Of a stretch of DNA of 64,000 nt, positions 9,088-19,428 are shown one piece after another. The first letter of the stretch is position 1. Each line of letters starts with the position of its first letter. Origin of the DNA: Pseudomonadota bacterium (GTDB lineage: Bacteria > Pseudomonadota > Gammaproteobacteria > Burkholderiales > Burkholderiaceae_C). The notes beneath the pieces were generated by a model that was not told where the DNA came from, did no database searches, and saw only the letters and a program-made list of their open reading frames with translations. The position numbers and the translations under genes were made by a program. The DNA is taken from positions 62,001 to 126,000 of the forward strand of contig JAKBBP010000001.1 of the NCBI GenBank assembly GCA_021808445.1, read 5' to 3'.

Positions 9088-10613
9088 CCGGCCGAGCGCC
9101 GCAGCGCCGGGAACAGGATCACGTCGCGAATGCTGGGCGCGTCGGTCAGCAGCATGACCAGGCGGTCGATGCCGATTCCACAGCCGCCGGCCGGGGGCAT
9201 GCCGACTTCGAGCGCGCGGATGTAGTCCGCGTCGAAGTACATCGCTTCCTCGTCGCCGGCATCCTTGTTCGCCACCTGCGCGGCGAAGCGGGCCGCCTGG
9301 TCCTCCGGGTCGTTGAGCTCGGAAAATCCGTTGGCGATCTCGCGTCCGGCGATGAACAGCTCGAAGCGCTCGGCGACGCCAGGGTCGGAGTCGCTGGCGC
9401 GGGCCAGCGGCGAGACTTCCACCGGATAGTCGACGATGAACGTGGGCTGCCACAGCCTTTCCTCGACCACGGCCTCGAACACCCCGAACTGCAGTTCCGG
9501 CACGCCCCAGTGCGCGGGGGCGGGCTCACCGGCTCGCTGCAGCACGTCACGCAGGGCACGCGGGTCGTCCAGGGCCTGCGCGTCCAGGCCGGCATGCAAG
9601 GCCACGGCATCGCGCACGCTCAGGCGCGCGAAGCCGGAGTCGAAATCGATCTCGCGTCCCTGGTACTGGAAGCGCGCCGCCCCACGGGCCCGGATCGCGG
9701 CCTGGCGCAGCAGGCCCTCCGTGTAGTCCATCACGTCCTGGTGGTTCCAGTAGGCGCAATAGAACTCCATCATCGTGAACTCGGGGTTGTGGCGTACCGA
9801 GATGCCCTCGTTGCGGAAGTTGCGGTTGATCTCGAACACCCGCTCGAAACCGCCGACCACCAGCCGCTTGAGGTACAGCTCGGGGGCGATGCGCAGGAAC
9901 ATTTCCTGGTCCAGCGCATTGTGGTGGGTAATGAAGGGCTTGGCGTTGGCACCACCGGGAATGGGGTGCAGCATCGGGGTTTCGACCTCGACGAAGCCGG
10001 CCTGTTCCATTTCCACGCGCAGCGCCGAGACGATGCGGCCGCGGTCCACGAAGCGCTGACGCGACTCCGGGGTGACCAGCAGATCCACGTAGCGCTGGCG
10101 ATAGCGCGTCTCCACGTCCTCCAGGCCGTGGAACTTGTCCGGCAGGGGATGCAGGTTCTTGGCCAGCAGGCGCAGCTCGGTGGCCTGCACGGTCAGTTCG
10201 CCGCTGCGGGTCTTGAACAGCGTGCCCCGGCAGGCCACGATGTCGCCGAGGTCGAAGTGCTTGAAGGCGCTGTGGCCGGCCTCGCCGGTGTGGTCGTTGG
10301 TGACGTAGATCTGGATGCGCCCGCTGGCGTCCTGCAAGGTGCCGAAACTGGCCTTGCCCATGACGCGCTTGAGCATCAGACGCCCTGCCACCGAGACCTG
10401 GCGTGCCAGCGCCGGCAATTCGTCCGCGGGAACCGGGTCGTAGTCGGCATGCAGCGAGGCCGCACGGGCGTCGGGCTTGAAGTCGTTGGGGTAGGCGCTG
10501 CCCTGGGCGCGCAGCGCGGCCAGCTTGGCGCGCCGCTCGCCCAGCAGGGCCGAGGCATTCGCAGGGCTGCTGGGCGCGCTCGCGTCGGGCGCTTCGGCGG
10601 GTGGCTTGGTCAT
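9084..10613 (-). CDS. lysS: Lysyl-tRNA synthetase (class II)
   Basis: 509 residues, typical of LysS. The N-terminal OB-fold anticodon-binding domain covers about residues 60-180 ([16 protein letters not shown]). The class II catalytic core has motif 1 ([18 protein letters not shown]), motif 2 ([16 protein letters not shown]) and motif 3 ([13 protein letters not shown]). It charges tRNA-Lys in the cytoplasm. ATG 10613 overlaps the pgi stop in ATGA, and its own stop overlaps the next gene the same way, so pgi-lysS-speE-like form a tightly packed operon. Confidence 0.97.
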   Translation of the reverse strand: MTKPPAEAPDASAPSSPANASALLGERRAKLAALRAQGSAYPNDFKPDARAASLHADYDPVPADELPALARQVSVAGRLMLKRVMGKASFGTLQDASGRIQIYVTNDHTGEAGHSAFKHFDLGDIVACRGTLFKTRSGELTVQATELRLLAKNLHPLPDKFHGLEDVETRYRQRYVDLLVTPESRQRFVDRGRIVSALRVEMEQAGFVEVETPMLHPIPGGANAKPFITHHNALDQEMFLRIAPELYLKRLVVGGFERVFEINRNFRNEGISVRHNPEFTMMEFYCAYWNHQDVMDYTEGLLRQAAIRARGAARFQYQGREIDFDSGFARLSVRDAVALHAGLDAQALDDPRALRDVLQRAGEPAPAHWGVPELQFGVFEAVVEERLWQPTFIVDYPVEVSPLARASDSDPGVAERFELFIAGREIANGFSELNDPEDQAARFAAQVANKDAGDEEAMYFDADYIRALEVGMPPAGGCGIGIDRLVMLLTDAPSIRDVILFPALRRSAG

Positions 10614-12118
10614 GAGGCGAGTTGTTGGCGAAGGTAGTCGATGGATGCGGTGGTCTCGTCGCTCAGGCCCTGGGCGTCGCGGGTCAGCAGGGCCTGCTCG
10701 ATGCGCGTGGCCAGTGTCTTGCCGAGCTCCACGCCCCACTGGTCGAAGGGGTTGATACCGTACAGCCAGCCCTCGACCACGGTGCGGTGCTCGTACAGCG
10801 CGAGCAGGGCGCCGAGCTGGTGGGGCCGCAGCTCGTGGATCCAGATGAAGGTCGACGGGCGCCCGCCCGGGCAGGCGCGGTGGTGGGCAGCTCGCAGCGC
10901 CTCGGCCGCCGGCATGCCCTGCTGCATCAACTCGCGCTGCCAGCTCGAGGCGTCCTTGCCGTTCCACAGCGCATCGGCCTGGCCGAGGGCGTTGGACAGC
11001 AGCGCCAGGTGCTCGGCGTGTCGGGCATGCCAGGGCCGGGCCACGGCGACGATCTCGTGGAACACCGGAACCGCCGCCTGGTGCAGAAGCTGGAAATAGG
11101 TGTGCTGCACCGGCGTGCCCACGCCGCTGATCACCGCCGGCCCGCTGACCGCCACCGGCTGCAGCCCGTCGGCCGAGGTGGACTTGCCCAGCGACTCCAT
11201 GAGCAGCTGCTGCAGATACAGCGGCATGTGGGCGAAGGCGTCTCCGTACAGCCCGATGGACAGCAGCGGCAGACCGAAACGCACGCGATAGGCATGCGAC
11301 AAGCCGGCCAGCAGGCCCGGGGCGCTGGAGACCAGCGGGGTGTCGAGGAAATGGCGGTCCATCTCCAGTGCGCCGGCATGCAGCTCGGCCACCGCGTCGG
11401 CCCCGAAGGCCAGCAGCAGGGCCATGCCATGGGCGCTCCACAGGGAGAAGCGCCCGCCGATCTCGGGCAGCGAACGGAACACCTGGCTCATGGGCATGCC
11501 GAAGCGCTGGTAGGCGGCTTCGGCGTTGGCGGTCAGCGCGACCAGGCGGCTGCGGGCCTGCTCCGCGCCCAGGTGGGCCTGCAGCCATTGCACCACCGAT
11601 TCCGCATTGCGCATGACCTCCTGGGTGCGGAAGGACTTGCTGTTCACCAGGACCCAGGTACGCCTGGGATCGCTGGACTGCAGTGCGGACTCCAGGGTCG
11701 AGCCGTCGAGGTTGGCGACCCAGTGCACGCGGCAACGCGGTGCCTGCAGCACCGCCAGCGCGGTGTGCAGCGCCAGCATGGGGGTCTCGGAGCCTCCGGC
11801 ACCAAGGTGGATGATGTCCAGAGGCTGTTCGGACGAGCCGATCAGATCCTCCGCCCACCGGACCATACGTTCGTGTTCAGCCTGCAGGAAAGCCGCGGCG
11901 GCCGAGGCCGGAGCGTCGCGACCCTGCGCGCCCAGGCGGGAAAGCATGTGCCAGGCCGGACGGCCTTCGCTGCCGTTGAGGATGCTGCTGGAAACCAGCT
12001 CGCCCGGGTGCTGCGGCAGCGTGGCCAGCGTGGTGCGAGCCGTGGCAAGGGCCTGGGCGCCGTGGCGCGTGAACTCCAGGCGCAGCCCTGAGGTGTCGAT
12101 GGAGGTGCTTGCGGGCAT
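10610..12118 (-). CDS. pgi: Glucose-6-phosphate isomerase
   Basis: 502 residues. It interconverts glucose 6-phosphate and fructose 6-phosphate in glycolysis and gluconeogenesis. Recognisable parts are the SIS sugar-isomerase domains, [25 protein letters not shown], and the C-terminal [13 protein letters not shown] signature. It is somewhat shorter than the E. coli enzyme (549). I chose ATG 12118 (MPASTSID) because the 33 upstream in-frame residues are unlike the family. Divergent from rmlB and first in the pgi-lysS-speE-like operon. Confidence 0.94.
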   Translation of the reverse strand: MPASTSIDTSGLRLEFTRHGAQALATARTTLATLPQHPGELVSSSILNGSEGRPAWHMLSRLGAQGRDAPASAAAAFLQAEHERMVRWAEDLIGSSEQPLDIIHLGAGGSETPMLALHTALAVLQAPRCRVHWVANLDGSTLESALQSSDPRRTWVLVNSKSFRTQEVMRNAESVVQWLQAHLGAEQARSRLVALTANAEAAYQRFGMPMSQVFRSLPEIGGRFSLWSAHGMALLLAFGADAVAELHAGALEMDRHFLDTPLVSSAPGLLAGLSHAYRVRFGLPLLSIGLYGDAFAHMPLYLQQLLMESLGKSTSADGLQPVAVSGPAVISGVGTPVQHTYFQLLHQAAVPVFHEIVAVARPWHARHAEHLALLSNALGQADALWNGKDASSWQRELMQQGMPAAEALRAAHHRACPGGRPSTFIWIHELRPHQLGALLALYEHRTVVEGWLYGINPFDQWGVELGKTLATRIEQALLTRDAQGLSDETTASIDYLRQQLAS

Positions 12119-12325
12119 GTCGGGCGTCGGCCCGGCGCGCCGGGCTTTTCGGGAGGGCGGGTTGGACCGGCGGCATGGCTGCTCCCCCGGTGGCGTGCGT
12201 GGTATCCCCCGCGCCAAACCTGGGGATTCTACCGGGTCCGCAGGGTTTTCCGGCGGACGTCCCCGTGCCCGCCCCTAGAATGCCCTGCGCGGCAATCTGC
12301 CGCAGTTCGACGAGACCGCCTACCC

Positions 12326-13372
12326 ATGATCTTCGTGACCGGAGGCGCCGGCTTCATCGGCGCCAATTTCGTGCATTCCTGGCTGCGTCGCAACGACGAG
12401 CCACTGCTGGTGCTGGACGCGCTGACCTATGCGGGCAATCTGGAAAGCCTGGCCGATCTGCGCGGCGATGCGCGCCTGGGCTTCGAGCGCGTGGACATCT
12501 GCGACGGCGCGCTGGTGCGCGATCTGCTGCAAAGGCATCGGCCGCGCGCGCTGGTGCACTTCGCCGCGGAAAGCCATGTGGACCGCTCCATCGATGGCCC
12601 CGGAGCCTTCATCCGCACCAATGTCCAGGGCACCTTCGAGCTCCTGGAGGCGGCACGCGCCTACCACGCCGGCCTGCAGGGCCCGCAGGCGGACGGCTTT
12701 CGCTTCCTGCACGTGTCCACCGACGAGGTCTACGGCTCGCTGGGGCCGCAGGATCCGCCTTTCCGGGAAACCACGGCCTATGCCCCCAACAGCCCCTATG
12801 CTGCCAGCAAGGCGGCCAGCGACCACCTGGTGCGTGCCTGGCACCACACCTACGGGCTGCCGGTGCTCACCACCAACTGCTCGAACAACTACGGGCCGTA
12901 CCAGTTTCCGGAAAAGCTCATTCCCCTGATGATCCACCATGCGCTGGCGGGCCAGCCCCTGCCCGTGTACGGCGACGGGTCCAACGTGCGCGACTGGTTG
13001 TACGTGGAGGATCACTGCCGGGCCATCGAGCTGGTGCTGGCGCGCGGAGAGGTCGGGAGCAGCTACAACGTGGGCGGGCGCAACGAGGTGCGCAACATCG
13101 ATCTGGTGCGCCAGTTGTGCTCCCTGCTGGACACCTTGCGTCCCCGCGCCGACGGTCTGGGTTACGCGCGGCAGATCGCCTTCGTGACCGATCGCCCCGG
13201 GCACGACCGGCGCTACGCCATCGACGGCTCGCGGCTCCAGCGCGAGCTGGGCTGGGTTCCGGAGGTGGACTTCGCCTCGGGCCTGGAACGCACCGTGCGC
13301 TGGTACCTGGAACACGAGGGCTGGGTCGAGCACGTGCTCAGCGGCAGCTACCGCGAAGCGAGCCTGCAGTGA
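12326..13372 (+). CDS. rmlB: dTDP-glucose 4,6-dehydratase
   Basis: 348 residues. It is an NAD-dependent extended short-chain dehydrogenase and makes dTDP-4-keto-6-deoxyglucose for rhamnose synthesis. Visible motifs are the Rossmann GGAGFIGANFV at the start, AESHVDRSI, the STDEVYGSLG segment, and the catalytic Tyr/Lys in YAASKAASDHLV. The gene overlaps rmlD by four bases (GTGA). The other two rml genes (rmlA, rmlC) are not in the window. Confidence 0.96.
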   Translation: MIFVTGGAGFIGANFVHSWLRRNDEPLLVLDALTYAGNLESLADLRGDARLGFERVDICDGALVRDLLQRHRPRALVHFAAESHVDRSIDGPGAFIRTNVQGTFELLEAARAYHAGLQGPQADGFRFLHVSTDEVYGSLGPQDPPFRETTAYAPNSPYAASKAASDHLVRAWHHTYGLPVLTTNCSNNYGPYQFPEKLIPLMIHHALAGQPLPVYGDGSNVRDWLYVEDHCRAIELVLARGEVGSSYNVGGRNEVRNIDLVRQLCSLLDTLRPRADGLGYARQIAFVTDRPGHDRRYAIDGSRLQRELGWVPEVDFASGLERTVRWYLEHEGWVEHVLSGSYREASLQ

Positions 13373-14319
13373 GCGGGCCGTCGTCCGCGACCCGCGGCCC
13401 GCGCATCCTGCTGCTGGGCGCAGACGGACAGCTCGGCTGGGAATTGCGCCGTGCCCTGCTGCCCCTGGGGGAGCTGCTTGCGATGGGGCGCACGCAAGCC
13501 GATCTCGGGGATGTGCGGGCCATGCGCGCCCTGCTGGATCGCCTGCGCCCCGGGGTGGTGGTCAACGCCGCCGCCTACACGGCGGTGGACCGGGCGCAGA
13601 GCGAGCCCGATCTCGCGCACCGGGTCAATGCCGAGGGTCCGGCGCTGCTGGCCGACTACGCCGCGGCCAGCGGAGCCTGGCTGCTGCACTACTCGACCGA
13701 CTACGTATTCGACGGCAGCGGCACGCGACCATGGCGCGAGAGCGATCCCACGCATCCGCTGGGCGTGTACGGGCGCAGCAAGCTCGACGGCGAGCAGGCC
13801 ATCCGCGCCAGTGCCTGCAGGCACCTGATCCTGCGCACTTCCTGGGTGTTCGCGGCGAGGGGCGGCAATTTCGCGAAGACCATGGTGCGTCTGGGCTGCG
13901 AGCGCGAAAGCCTGCGCGTGGTGGCCGACCAGGTGGGCGCGCCGACTTCCGCCGAGCTGATCGCCGACCTCAGTGCGCTGGCACTGCACCGCCTGATGCG
14001 CGAGCCGGAACTGGCCCGGGCCAACGCGGGGCTGTACCACCTGAGCAGCAGCGGCTGCACGAGCTGGCACGGCTATGCCTGCCACGTGCTCAGCTACGTC
14101 GCGCAACGCGGCATGAGCCTGCGCTGCGACGCCGCGCAGGTGCAGCCGATCACCAGTGCGGAGTACCCGGCCGCTGCGCCGAGGCCGGCCAATTCCCGCC
14201 TGGACTGCGAGGCCCTGAGGAACTGGCTGGGGGTGTGGCTGCCGCCCTGGCAGCCCCAGGTCGAGCGCATGCTCGAAGAAGCCTATGGCTTCGGCACCGA
14301 CGGGCTGGCCCGCGGATGA
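13369..14319 (+). CDS. rmlD: dTDP-4-dehydrorhamnose reductase
   Basis: 316 residues from a GTG start at 13369 that overlaps the rmlB stop as GTGA. It reduces dTDP-4-keto-L-rhamnose to dTDP-L-rhamnose, the last step of the pathway. Motifs are the NADPH-binding GADGQLGWEL, NAAAYTAVDRAQ, STDYVFDGSG and the catalytic YGRSKLDGE. The frame is open well upstream, but those residues shadow rmlB. It ends 6 bases from the convergent minE. Cell-surface polysaccharide synthesis is the expected use of the product. Confidence 0.94.
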   Translation: MSGPSSATRGPRILLLGADGQLGWELRRALLPLGELLAMGRTQADLGDVRAMRALLDRLRPGVVVNAAAYTAVDRAQSEPDLAHRVNAEGPALLADYAAASGAWLLHYSTDYVFDGSGTRPWRESDPTHPLGVYGRSKLDGEQAIRASACRHLILRTSWVFAARGGNFAKTMVRLGCERESLRVVADQVGAPTSAELIADLSALALHRLMREPELARANAGLYHLSSSGCTSWHGYACHVLSYVAQRGMSLRCDAAQVQPITSAEYPAAAPRPANSRLDCEALRNWLGVWLPPWQPQVERMLEEAYGFGTDGLARG

Positions 14320-14325
14320 ATCGGC

Positions 14326-14577
14326 TCAGGACTGCTGGATCTCGATCTTCACCTCGAGCACTTCCAGCGACTCGTGGCGTTCGAGCTTGACCTGGATGTC
14401 GTTCGGATCGACGCGCACGTAGCGCGAGATCACCTCCATCAGATCGCGTTGCAGCGCCGGGAGGTAGTCCGCCGGAGCGCCGGAGGCGCGCTCGTGCGCG
14501 AGGATGATCTGCAGGCGCTCCTTGGCGATGCTCGCCGTCTTCTTCTTCTCGCCGAGCAGGAAGGACAGGATGGACAT
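14326..14577 (-). CDS. minE: Cell division topological specificity factor MinE
   Basis: 83 residues from ATG 14577. It stimulates MinD ATPase activity and drives the pole-to-pole oscillation that keeps the division septum at mid-cell. The N-terminal MinD-binding segment ([22 protein letters not shown]) and the [16 protein letters not shown] topology domain are clear. An AGGAG lies one base before an alternative ATG at 14583 but seven bases before 14577, so the ribosome-binding site favours 14577. Third gene of the minCDE operon. Confidence 0.96.
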   Translation of the reverse strand: MSILSFLLGEKKKTASIAKERLQIILAHERASGAPADYLPALQRDLMEVISRYVRVDPNDIQVKLERHESLEVLEVKIEIQQS

Positions 14578-14591
14578 GGGCATTCTCCTGC

Positions 14592-15404
14592 TCAACGGCC
14601 GAACAGGCGCTTGAACAGGCCGGGCTTCTGGTACTCGGTGAAGCGCAGCGGGCGCTCCTCGCCGAGGAAGCGGGCAATCACGTCCTGGTAGGCGCCGGCC
14701 ACGTCCGAGCCCTCCAGGTGGATGGCCGGGGTGCCCTGGTTCGAGGCCTGCAGCACGGCCTCGCTCTCCGGCACCACGCCGATGAGCTTCAGGCGCAGGA
14801 TCTCCTGGATGTCGTCGATGGACAGCATCTCGCCGTCGGCCACGCGCCTCGGGTTGTAGCGGGTGATCAGCAGGTGCTCCCGGATCGGCTCGCCTCCCTC
14901 GATGGCACGGCGGGTCTTGGAGCCCAGGATGCCCAGGATGCGGTCGGAGTCGCGCACCGACGACACCTCGGGGTTGGTGACGATCAGCGCCTCGTCGGCG
15001 AAGTGCATGGCCAGCAGCGCGCCGCTCTCGATGCCAGCGGGGCTGTCGCAGACGATGTAGGTGAAGCCCATCGCGTCCAGGTCCTCCAGCACCTTCTGCA
15101 CGCCTTCCTTGGTGAGCGCGTCCTTGTCCCGGGTCTGCGATGCCGGCAGCACGAAGAGCTGGTCGCAGAGCTTGTCCTTGATCAGCGCCTGGTTCAGGTT
15201 GGCTTCACCCTGGATCACGTTGATGAAGTCGTACACCACGCGCCGCTCGCAGCCCATGATCAGGTCCAGGTTGCGCAGGCCGACGTCGAAATCGATGACG
15301 GCGGTCTTGTGGCCCCGAAGGGCGAGGCCCGAGGCGAAGGCCGCGCTGGTGGTGGTCTTGCCGACTCCGCCTTTGCCCGAGGTGACGACGATGATTTTTG
15401 CCAT
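14592..15404 (-). CDS. minD: Septum site-determining ATPase MinD
   Basis: 270 residues. It is a ParA/MinD-family P-loop ATPase with the deviant Walker [10 protein letters not shown] (signature K11, K16) and the switch region [16 protein letters not shown]. The C-terminal amphipathic membrane-targeting helix is [14 protein letters not shown]-bound MinD coats the membrane and recruits MinC. It lies 14 bases before minE. The frame stays open past ATG 15404, but that upstream stretch is antisense-like and not part of the protein. Confidence 0.97.
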   Translation of the reverse strand: MAKIIVVTSGKGGVGKTTTSAAFASGLALRGHKTAVIDFDVGLRNLDLIMGCERRVVYDFINVIQGEANLNQALIKDKLCDQLFVLPASQTRDKDALTKEGVQKVLEDLDAMGFTYIVCDSPAGIESGALLAMHFADEALIVTNPEVSSVRDSDRILGILGSKTRRAIEGGEPIREHLLITRYNPRRVADGEMLSIDDIQEILRLKLIGVVPESEAVLQASNQGTPAIHLEGSDVAGAYQDVIARFLGEERPLRFTEYQKPGLFKRLFGR

Positions 15405-15474
15405 GGTGACGGAATACGAATGGGAGAGAGGCTGCTGGGGAAGGGAAGTGGGGTGTGCAGGTCGCGCGCCTGGC

Positions 15475-16227
15475 TCAGCGTCCGCGCAGGGGCTCGAAGC
15501 GAAGTGTTTCGCCATCCAGCAGCACCTGGGCGCTCTTGCCGGCGATGTCCGGCGCAAGGGGCTGCTCGGCGGTGCGATACACACCGGCGATGGCCACCAG
15601 CTCGGGCTCCAGGCAGCTGCAGAAGATGCGCGCGCTGGCGTCGCCGTGCGCACCGGCCAGCGCGCGCCCGCGCAGCGCCGCGTAGACGTGGATGTTGCCC
15701 CCGGCGATGATTTCCGCGCCGTGGCTGACCGCGTCGAGCACGATGACGTCGCCTGCCGAGTACACGCGCTGGCCCGAGCGCAGAGGGCGTTCGACCAGCA
15801 GGGTCGTTCCCCCGGAGGGCGCCACTGGCGCCGGGCTCGCCTGCGCGCCGGGGCTGTCCGGGGCGCAGGAGGCTGTCTGGGTGGAAGCGCCCGCCTGCGC
15901 CGATGCCTCGACGGCGCGGCGCTCCTGGCCGTGCAGCAGGGGCAGACGGGTGGAGGGGGCCGGCTCGGCGCCCGCCAGCAGGCCCAGCGGGCGCAGCCCG
16001 CGCCCGCCCAGCCAGTCGGCCAGCGCGTCCACGTCCAGTGCCTGGCCCTGCGGCAGGCGGCGCAGATCGATGACCAGCGCCTCGCCGCGGAAAAAGTCGG
16101 GCGAGGCGGCCAGGTGCTGCTCCAGCGCCTCGAGCAGCGCATCGAGATCGCCGCTGCGCGGGCTGAGCTGCAAGGCCTCGACGGCCCCGGCGCGCAGGTC
16201 GAACAGCGAGGGCTTGCGCGCCGTCAT
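15475..16227 (-). CDS. minC: Septum site-determining protein MinC
   Basis: 250 residues. The N-terminal FtsZ-inhibiting domain (about 1-105) is followed by a low-complexity Ala/Ser/Pro linker (about 115-150). The C-terminal beta-helix dimerisation and MinD-binding domain contains RVYSAGDVIVLDAVSHGAEIIAGG, broken here for length at VIVLDAV, and IHVYAALRGRALAG. It blocks FtsZ-ring assembly away from mid-cell. First gene of the min operon, 70 bases upstream of minD. ATG 16227 starts MTARKPSLFDLRAG, as in relatives. Confidence 0.94.
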   Translation of the reverse strand: MTARKPSLFDLRAGAVEALQLSPRSGDLDALLEALEQHLAASPDFFRGEALVIDLRRLPQGQALDVDALADWLGGRGLRPLGLLAGAEPAPSTRLPLLHGQERRAVEASAQAGASTQTASCAPDSPGAQASPAPVAPSGGTTLLVERPLRSGQRVYSAGDVIVLDAVSHGAEIIAGGNIHVYAALRGRALAGAHGDASARIFCSCLEPELVAIAGVYRTAEQPLAPDIAGKSAQVLLDGETLRFEPLRGR

Positions 16228-16525
16228 GGGCGGCGGGCCGGCTCGCCGGCGACGTGCGAGGGGACGGGCAGGGGGCGGGGCGCTACCCGCGGGGGACGGA
16301 TGGAGTCGGGGCGGGGCGACGGGATCACGATGCGCAACGCAGGCAGGAAAGGGGCAGACAGGGGCAATGGGGGTCCATGCGGGGTGCGGGCCGGGGCCCG
16401 ATCCCGCGTATGGTACTTGGCCGCGTGCTTGCCCGGCCGCACGGGCAGGGCTATAACGCGAAGGCAACCACGGCCATTGCCGTCGGATCCGCGGGGCGCA
16501 TTCGCCATGGCTCCGCCCCAGCGCG

Positions 16526-18169
16526 ATGCAGGACTGGACCACCCACGAAGTCGACAACGTGGTCGACCCCGTTCCCGAGCACAATCGTTTCGATGCGGAC
16601 CTGGCGCTGCGCGAGGCGGTGCTGCGCGAAGGGGCGGCCTGGGCCGACGACGCGCTGCACGGCATCGGCGCCGAGCTGGGCCTGGCGCGCCAGGCCGAGC
16701 TGGCTCTCCAGGCCAATGCCCACCCTCCCCAGCTGCAGGCCTACGATGCCCAGGGGCGACGTGTGGACCGCGTGGAGTTCCACCCGGCCTGGCACGAGCT
16801 CATGCGAGGGATCTGGCGTCGCGGCCTGCACTGCTCCGCCTGGCTGCAGGCGCGGCCCGGGGCCTTCGTGGCGCGCGCCGCGGCCTTCATGCTGCAGGGA
16901 CAGGTCGAGGCGGGTACGCTGTGCCCCACGACCATGACCTTCGCCTCGGTGCCGCTGCTGCGTGCCGAGCCGCAGCTGTGGGCGTCCGTGCAGGACCGCC
17001 TGCTCAGCCCCGAGTATGACCCGGCCGACGCTCCGCTGCCGGCCAAGCGCGGCATGCTGGTCGGCATGGGCCTGACCGAGAAGCAGGGCGGATCGGACCT
17101 GCGCTTGCTGAGCACCCAGGCGCGCGCGCTGGAGACTCCCGGGCGCGGTCGCGCCTACGCGCTGCGCGGGCACAAGTGGTTCTTCTCGGCGCCCCAGTCC
17201 GATGCGCACCTCGTCCTGGCGCGCGAGGCGCAGGAGCCCCCGAGCTGTTTTTTCGTGCCGCGCTGGACCCCCGAGGGCAGGCGCAACGGCCTGCGCCTGC
17301 GCAGGCTCAAGGACAAGCTGGGCAACCGCTCCAATGCCAGCGCGGAGGTCGAGTTCGAGGATGCCTGGGCACTGATGGTCGGTGAGCCCGCGAGGGGCAT
17401 CGCCACGCTGCTGCGCATGGCCCACCATACGCGCATGGACAATGTGCTGGGATCGACCGCATTGTTGCGCGCGGGCCTGGTGGCTGCCTTGCATCACGCC
17501 AGGCGGCGCCGCGCCTTCGGTCGCAGCCTGGAGGCCCATGCCGCCATGCAGGCCGTGCTGGTCGACCTGGTGCTGGAGAGCGAGGCGGCCACCGCGCTGG
17601 CGATGCGCCTGGCGGCCGCCTTCGACCGCGCCGAAGCGGACCCGCTGGCGGGGGCGATGCAGCGGATTCTCACTCCGGCAGCCAAGTTCTGGGTGTGCAA
17701 GCGCACCGTGCAGGCACTGGCCGAGTGCATGGAGGTGCTGGGGGGCAACGGCTACGTGGAGGAGTCGGTCCTTCCACGCCTGCTGCGCGAAGCCCCGGTG
17801 AACTCCATCTGGGAGGGAAGCGGCAACGTGGTTGCGCTGGACGTTCTGCGTGCCTTGCGGGTCGAGCCGGAGGCCGCGGCTGCGCTGCGCGAATGGCTGG
17901 GAAGGACCGGCACGCTGCCCGGGCAGTCCCTGCGCGAGCTCGACGTCCTGTGCGTACAGGCCTTGCAGGATGCCTCCCTGGCGCGCCAGCTTGCCCAGCA
18001 GCTGGTGCTGCTGGTGCAGGCCGCGCTGCTCGGCGCGCATGCTCCGCAGTCGGTGGCCGATGCCTTTGTCGACACCCGCCTGCGCGGTGCCGCGGGGCGG
18101 GTATTCGGCGTCGGCGTGCCCATCGCCCAGGCCGACGCGCTGCTGCGACGTGCGTGGCCCATGGATTGA
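16526..18169 (+). CDS. aidB: AidB-type acyl-CoA dehydrogenase-family flavoprotein
   Basis: 547 residues, near the 541 of E. coli AidB. The N-terminus (HEVDNVVDPVPEHNRF, LREGAAWADDAL, RRVDRVEFHPAWHELM) is AidB-like. The flavin core shows GMGLTEKQGGSDLR, YALRGHKWFFSAP, and QALAECMEVLGGNGYVEES. AidB is linked to the response to DNA alkylation; its true substrate is unknown, and a plain isovaleryl-type acyl-CoA dehydrogenase is the alternative. No ada or alk genes are adjacent. It stands alone, with 298 bases of non-coding sequence separating it from the divergent minC. Confidence 0.85.
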   Translation: MQDWTTHEVDNVVDPVPEHNRFDADLALREAVLREGAAWADDALHGIGAELGLARQAELALQANAHPPQLQAYDAQGRRVDRVEFHPAWHELMRGIWRRGLHCSAWLQARPGAFVARAAAFMLQGQVEAGTLCPTTMTFASVPLLRAEPQLWASVQDRLLSPEYDPADAPLPAKRGMLVGMGLTEKQGGSDLRLLSTQARALETPGRGRAYALRGHKWFFSAPQSDAHLVLAREAQEPPSCFFVPRWTPEGRRNGLRLRRLKDKLGNRSNASAEVEFEDAWALMVGEPARGIATLLRMAHHTRMDNVLGSTALLRAGLVAALHHARRRRAFGRSLEAHAAMQAVLVDLVLESEAATALAMRLAAAFDRAEADPLAGAMQRILTPAAKFWVCKRTVQALAECMEVLGGNGYVEESVLPRLLREAPVNSIWEGSGNVVALDVLRALRVEPEAAAALREWLGRTGTLPGQSLRELDVLCVQALQDASLARQLAQQLVLLVQAALLGAHAPQSVADAFVDTRLRGAAGRVFGVGVPIAQADALLRRAWPMD

Positions 18170-18228
18170 GCCGGCGCGCGGCAGGGGCTCGGCCCGGCCG
18201 GCGCGATCCGGCGGCCCCGCGTGGCCGC

Positions 18229-18801
18229 TCAGGCGCGGCCGTAGCCGCTCCAGTCCAGCACCTGGCTGGCCAGCCAGGCCGAGAGCAGTCCGATCAGCGC
18301 GCCGCCCAGCACGTCAGCGGGGAAATGCGCGCCCACCGCGATGCGCGACCAGGCCACCCAGACCGCGTAGACCACCAGCGCGCCGCGCAGCGCCCAATGC
18401 GCGCCGGGCAGCAGGCTGGCCATGGCGGTGAAGGCGAAGGCGCTGTGGCCCGAGGGAAAGCTGTGGAACAACTCCGGGCGACCGATCACATGCACCGCCC
18501 CCATGCCCAGCGCGAGCGGGGGGCGCGGGAAGTTCAGCCAGGGCTTGATCGAGGCCACGAGCAGCCAGTCGAACAGGTAGGCCACCAGGAAGCACAGCAC
18601 CGCGCGCTGGCCCAGCAGCCTGGGGCGCTTGTGGGCCAGGGCCAGCGCCAGCGCGGCCCACAGGGGGTAGTAGAGGTGATCGCCGGCAATCGTGCCCCAG
18701 GCGGCGAGATGGTTCCACAGCCACCCCGACCCGGCGTGATTGATGTCCAGGAACAGGCGCTGGTTGAGTCCACCCCAGGCATACCACCAGGGGCCGGTCA
18801 T
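18229..18801 (-). CDS. PAP2-family membrane phosphatase
   Basis: 190 residues, with five or six hydrophobic segments. All three motifs of the PAP2/haloperoxidase superfamily are present: KPWLNFPRP, PSGHSAFAF, and SRIAVGAHFPADVLGG. Family members dephosphorylate phosphatidic acid, undecaprenyl pyrophosphate or related lipid phosphates with the active site facing the periplasm. ATG 18801 overlaps the stop of the upstream DUF4337 gene (ATGA), so the two are probably translated together. The lipid substrate cannot be decided from sequence. Confidence 0.84.
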   Translation of the reverse strand: MTGPWWYAWGGLNQRLFLDINHAGSGWLWNHLAAWGTIAGDHLYYPLWAALALALAHKRPRLLGQRAVLCFLVAYLFDWLLVASIKPWLNFPRPPLALGMGAVHVIGRPELFHSFPSGHSAFAFTAMASLLPGAHWALRGALVVYAVWVAWSRIAVGAHFPADVLGGALIGLLSAWLASQVLDWSGYGRA

Positions 18802-19382
18802 GCCAGGACCTTCCAGCCCAGGGCCGCGATCCACAGGCCGACTCCGACCAGGGCGCTGGCCCCGGCGACGCCGAACAGCCAGCGCTTGCCGGTCAGCGCC
18901 GTGATCGAGGCCAGGGAGATCGCGATCTGCAGGGCGATGATGGCGCGCAGGATCGCGGCGTGCGGGCGGCTCAGGCGGGTGGAGTGCTCGTTGGCGTGGG
19001 CCGAAGCGGCGTCGAGTTCACGGGCCTTTTTCGCGATCTCCTCCTTCTGGGCCACGTATTTGGCGATCTTCGCCTCGATGGCCGCGCGGCGCTCGGGCGG
19101 CGCGAGATCGCGCGAGAGCTCCATCAGGTGCTGCTTGGTGCTCACCGCCTGGTAGTAGTTCCACTGGTCGGTTGCATGCGCCTTCTCCAGCACGGCCTCG
19201 TTCTTGTTCAGCAACACCTCTTCCATGAGCACCGAGCCCTGGTAGCTCACCAGCGCGCCCAGCGCGGCCAGCACGGCGGTGAACACCGCGACCCACTGGT
19301 TCAGGCGCGAGCCGTGCGCCTGGGTGGCATGGTGCAGCATTTCCTCATGGGGGGCGTGGGCGTGTACGCCATGCTCGCTCAT
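18798..19382 (-). CDS. DUF4337-family membrane protein, function unknown
   Basis: 194 residues. One transmembrane segment near residues 27-45 (NQWVAVFTAVLAALGALV) is followed by a charged coiled-coil-like stretch (about 55-125, rich in E, K and A, including ATDQWNYYQAVSTKQ). Two C-terminal membrane helices end the protein. This layout and the DQWNYYQ motif match the DUF4337 family, which has no assigned function. It is coupled to the PAP2 gene downstream, with a lipoprotein-type permease gene upstream on the same strand. A histidine-rich N-terminus (HGVHAHAPHEEMLHHATQAH) is a local curiosity. Confidence 0.8.
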   Translation of the reverse strand: MSEHGVHAHAPHEEMLHHATQAHGSRLNQWVAVFTAVLAALGALVSYQGSVLMEEVLLNKNEAVLEKAHATDQWNYYQAVSTKQHLMELSRDLAPPERRAAIEAKIAKYVAQKEEIAKKARELDAASAHANEHSTRLSRPHAAILRAIIALQIAISLASITALTGKRWLFGVAGASALVGVGLWIAALGWKVLA

Positions 19383-19428
19383 GGTGATCGTTCCTTGGCT
19401 TGGTTCAGATGCGCTCGCAGCGCCGGAT

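Noticed and set aside
9084-11858. A 924-codon frame containing lysS
   Set aside because: The part upstream of 10613 is a shadow of pgi. The lysS start is set by the ATGA overlap and by the family N-terminus.
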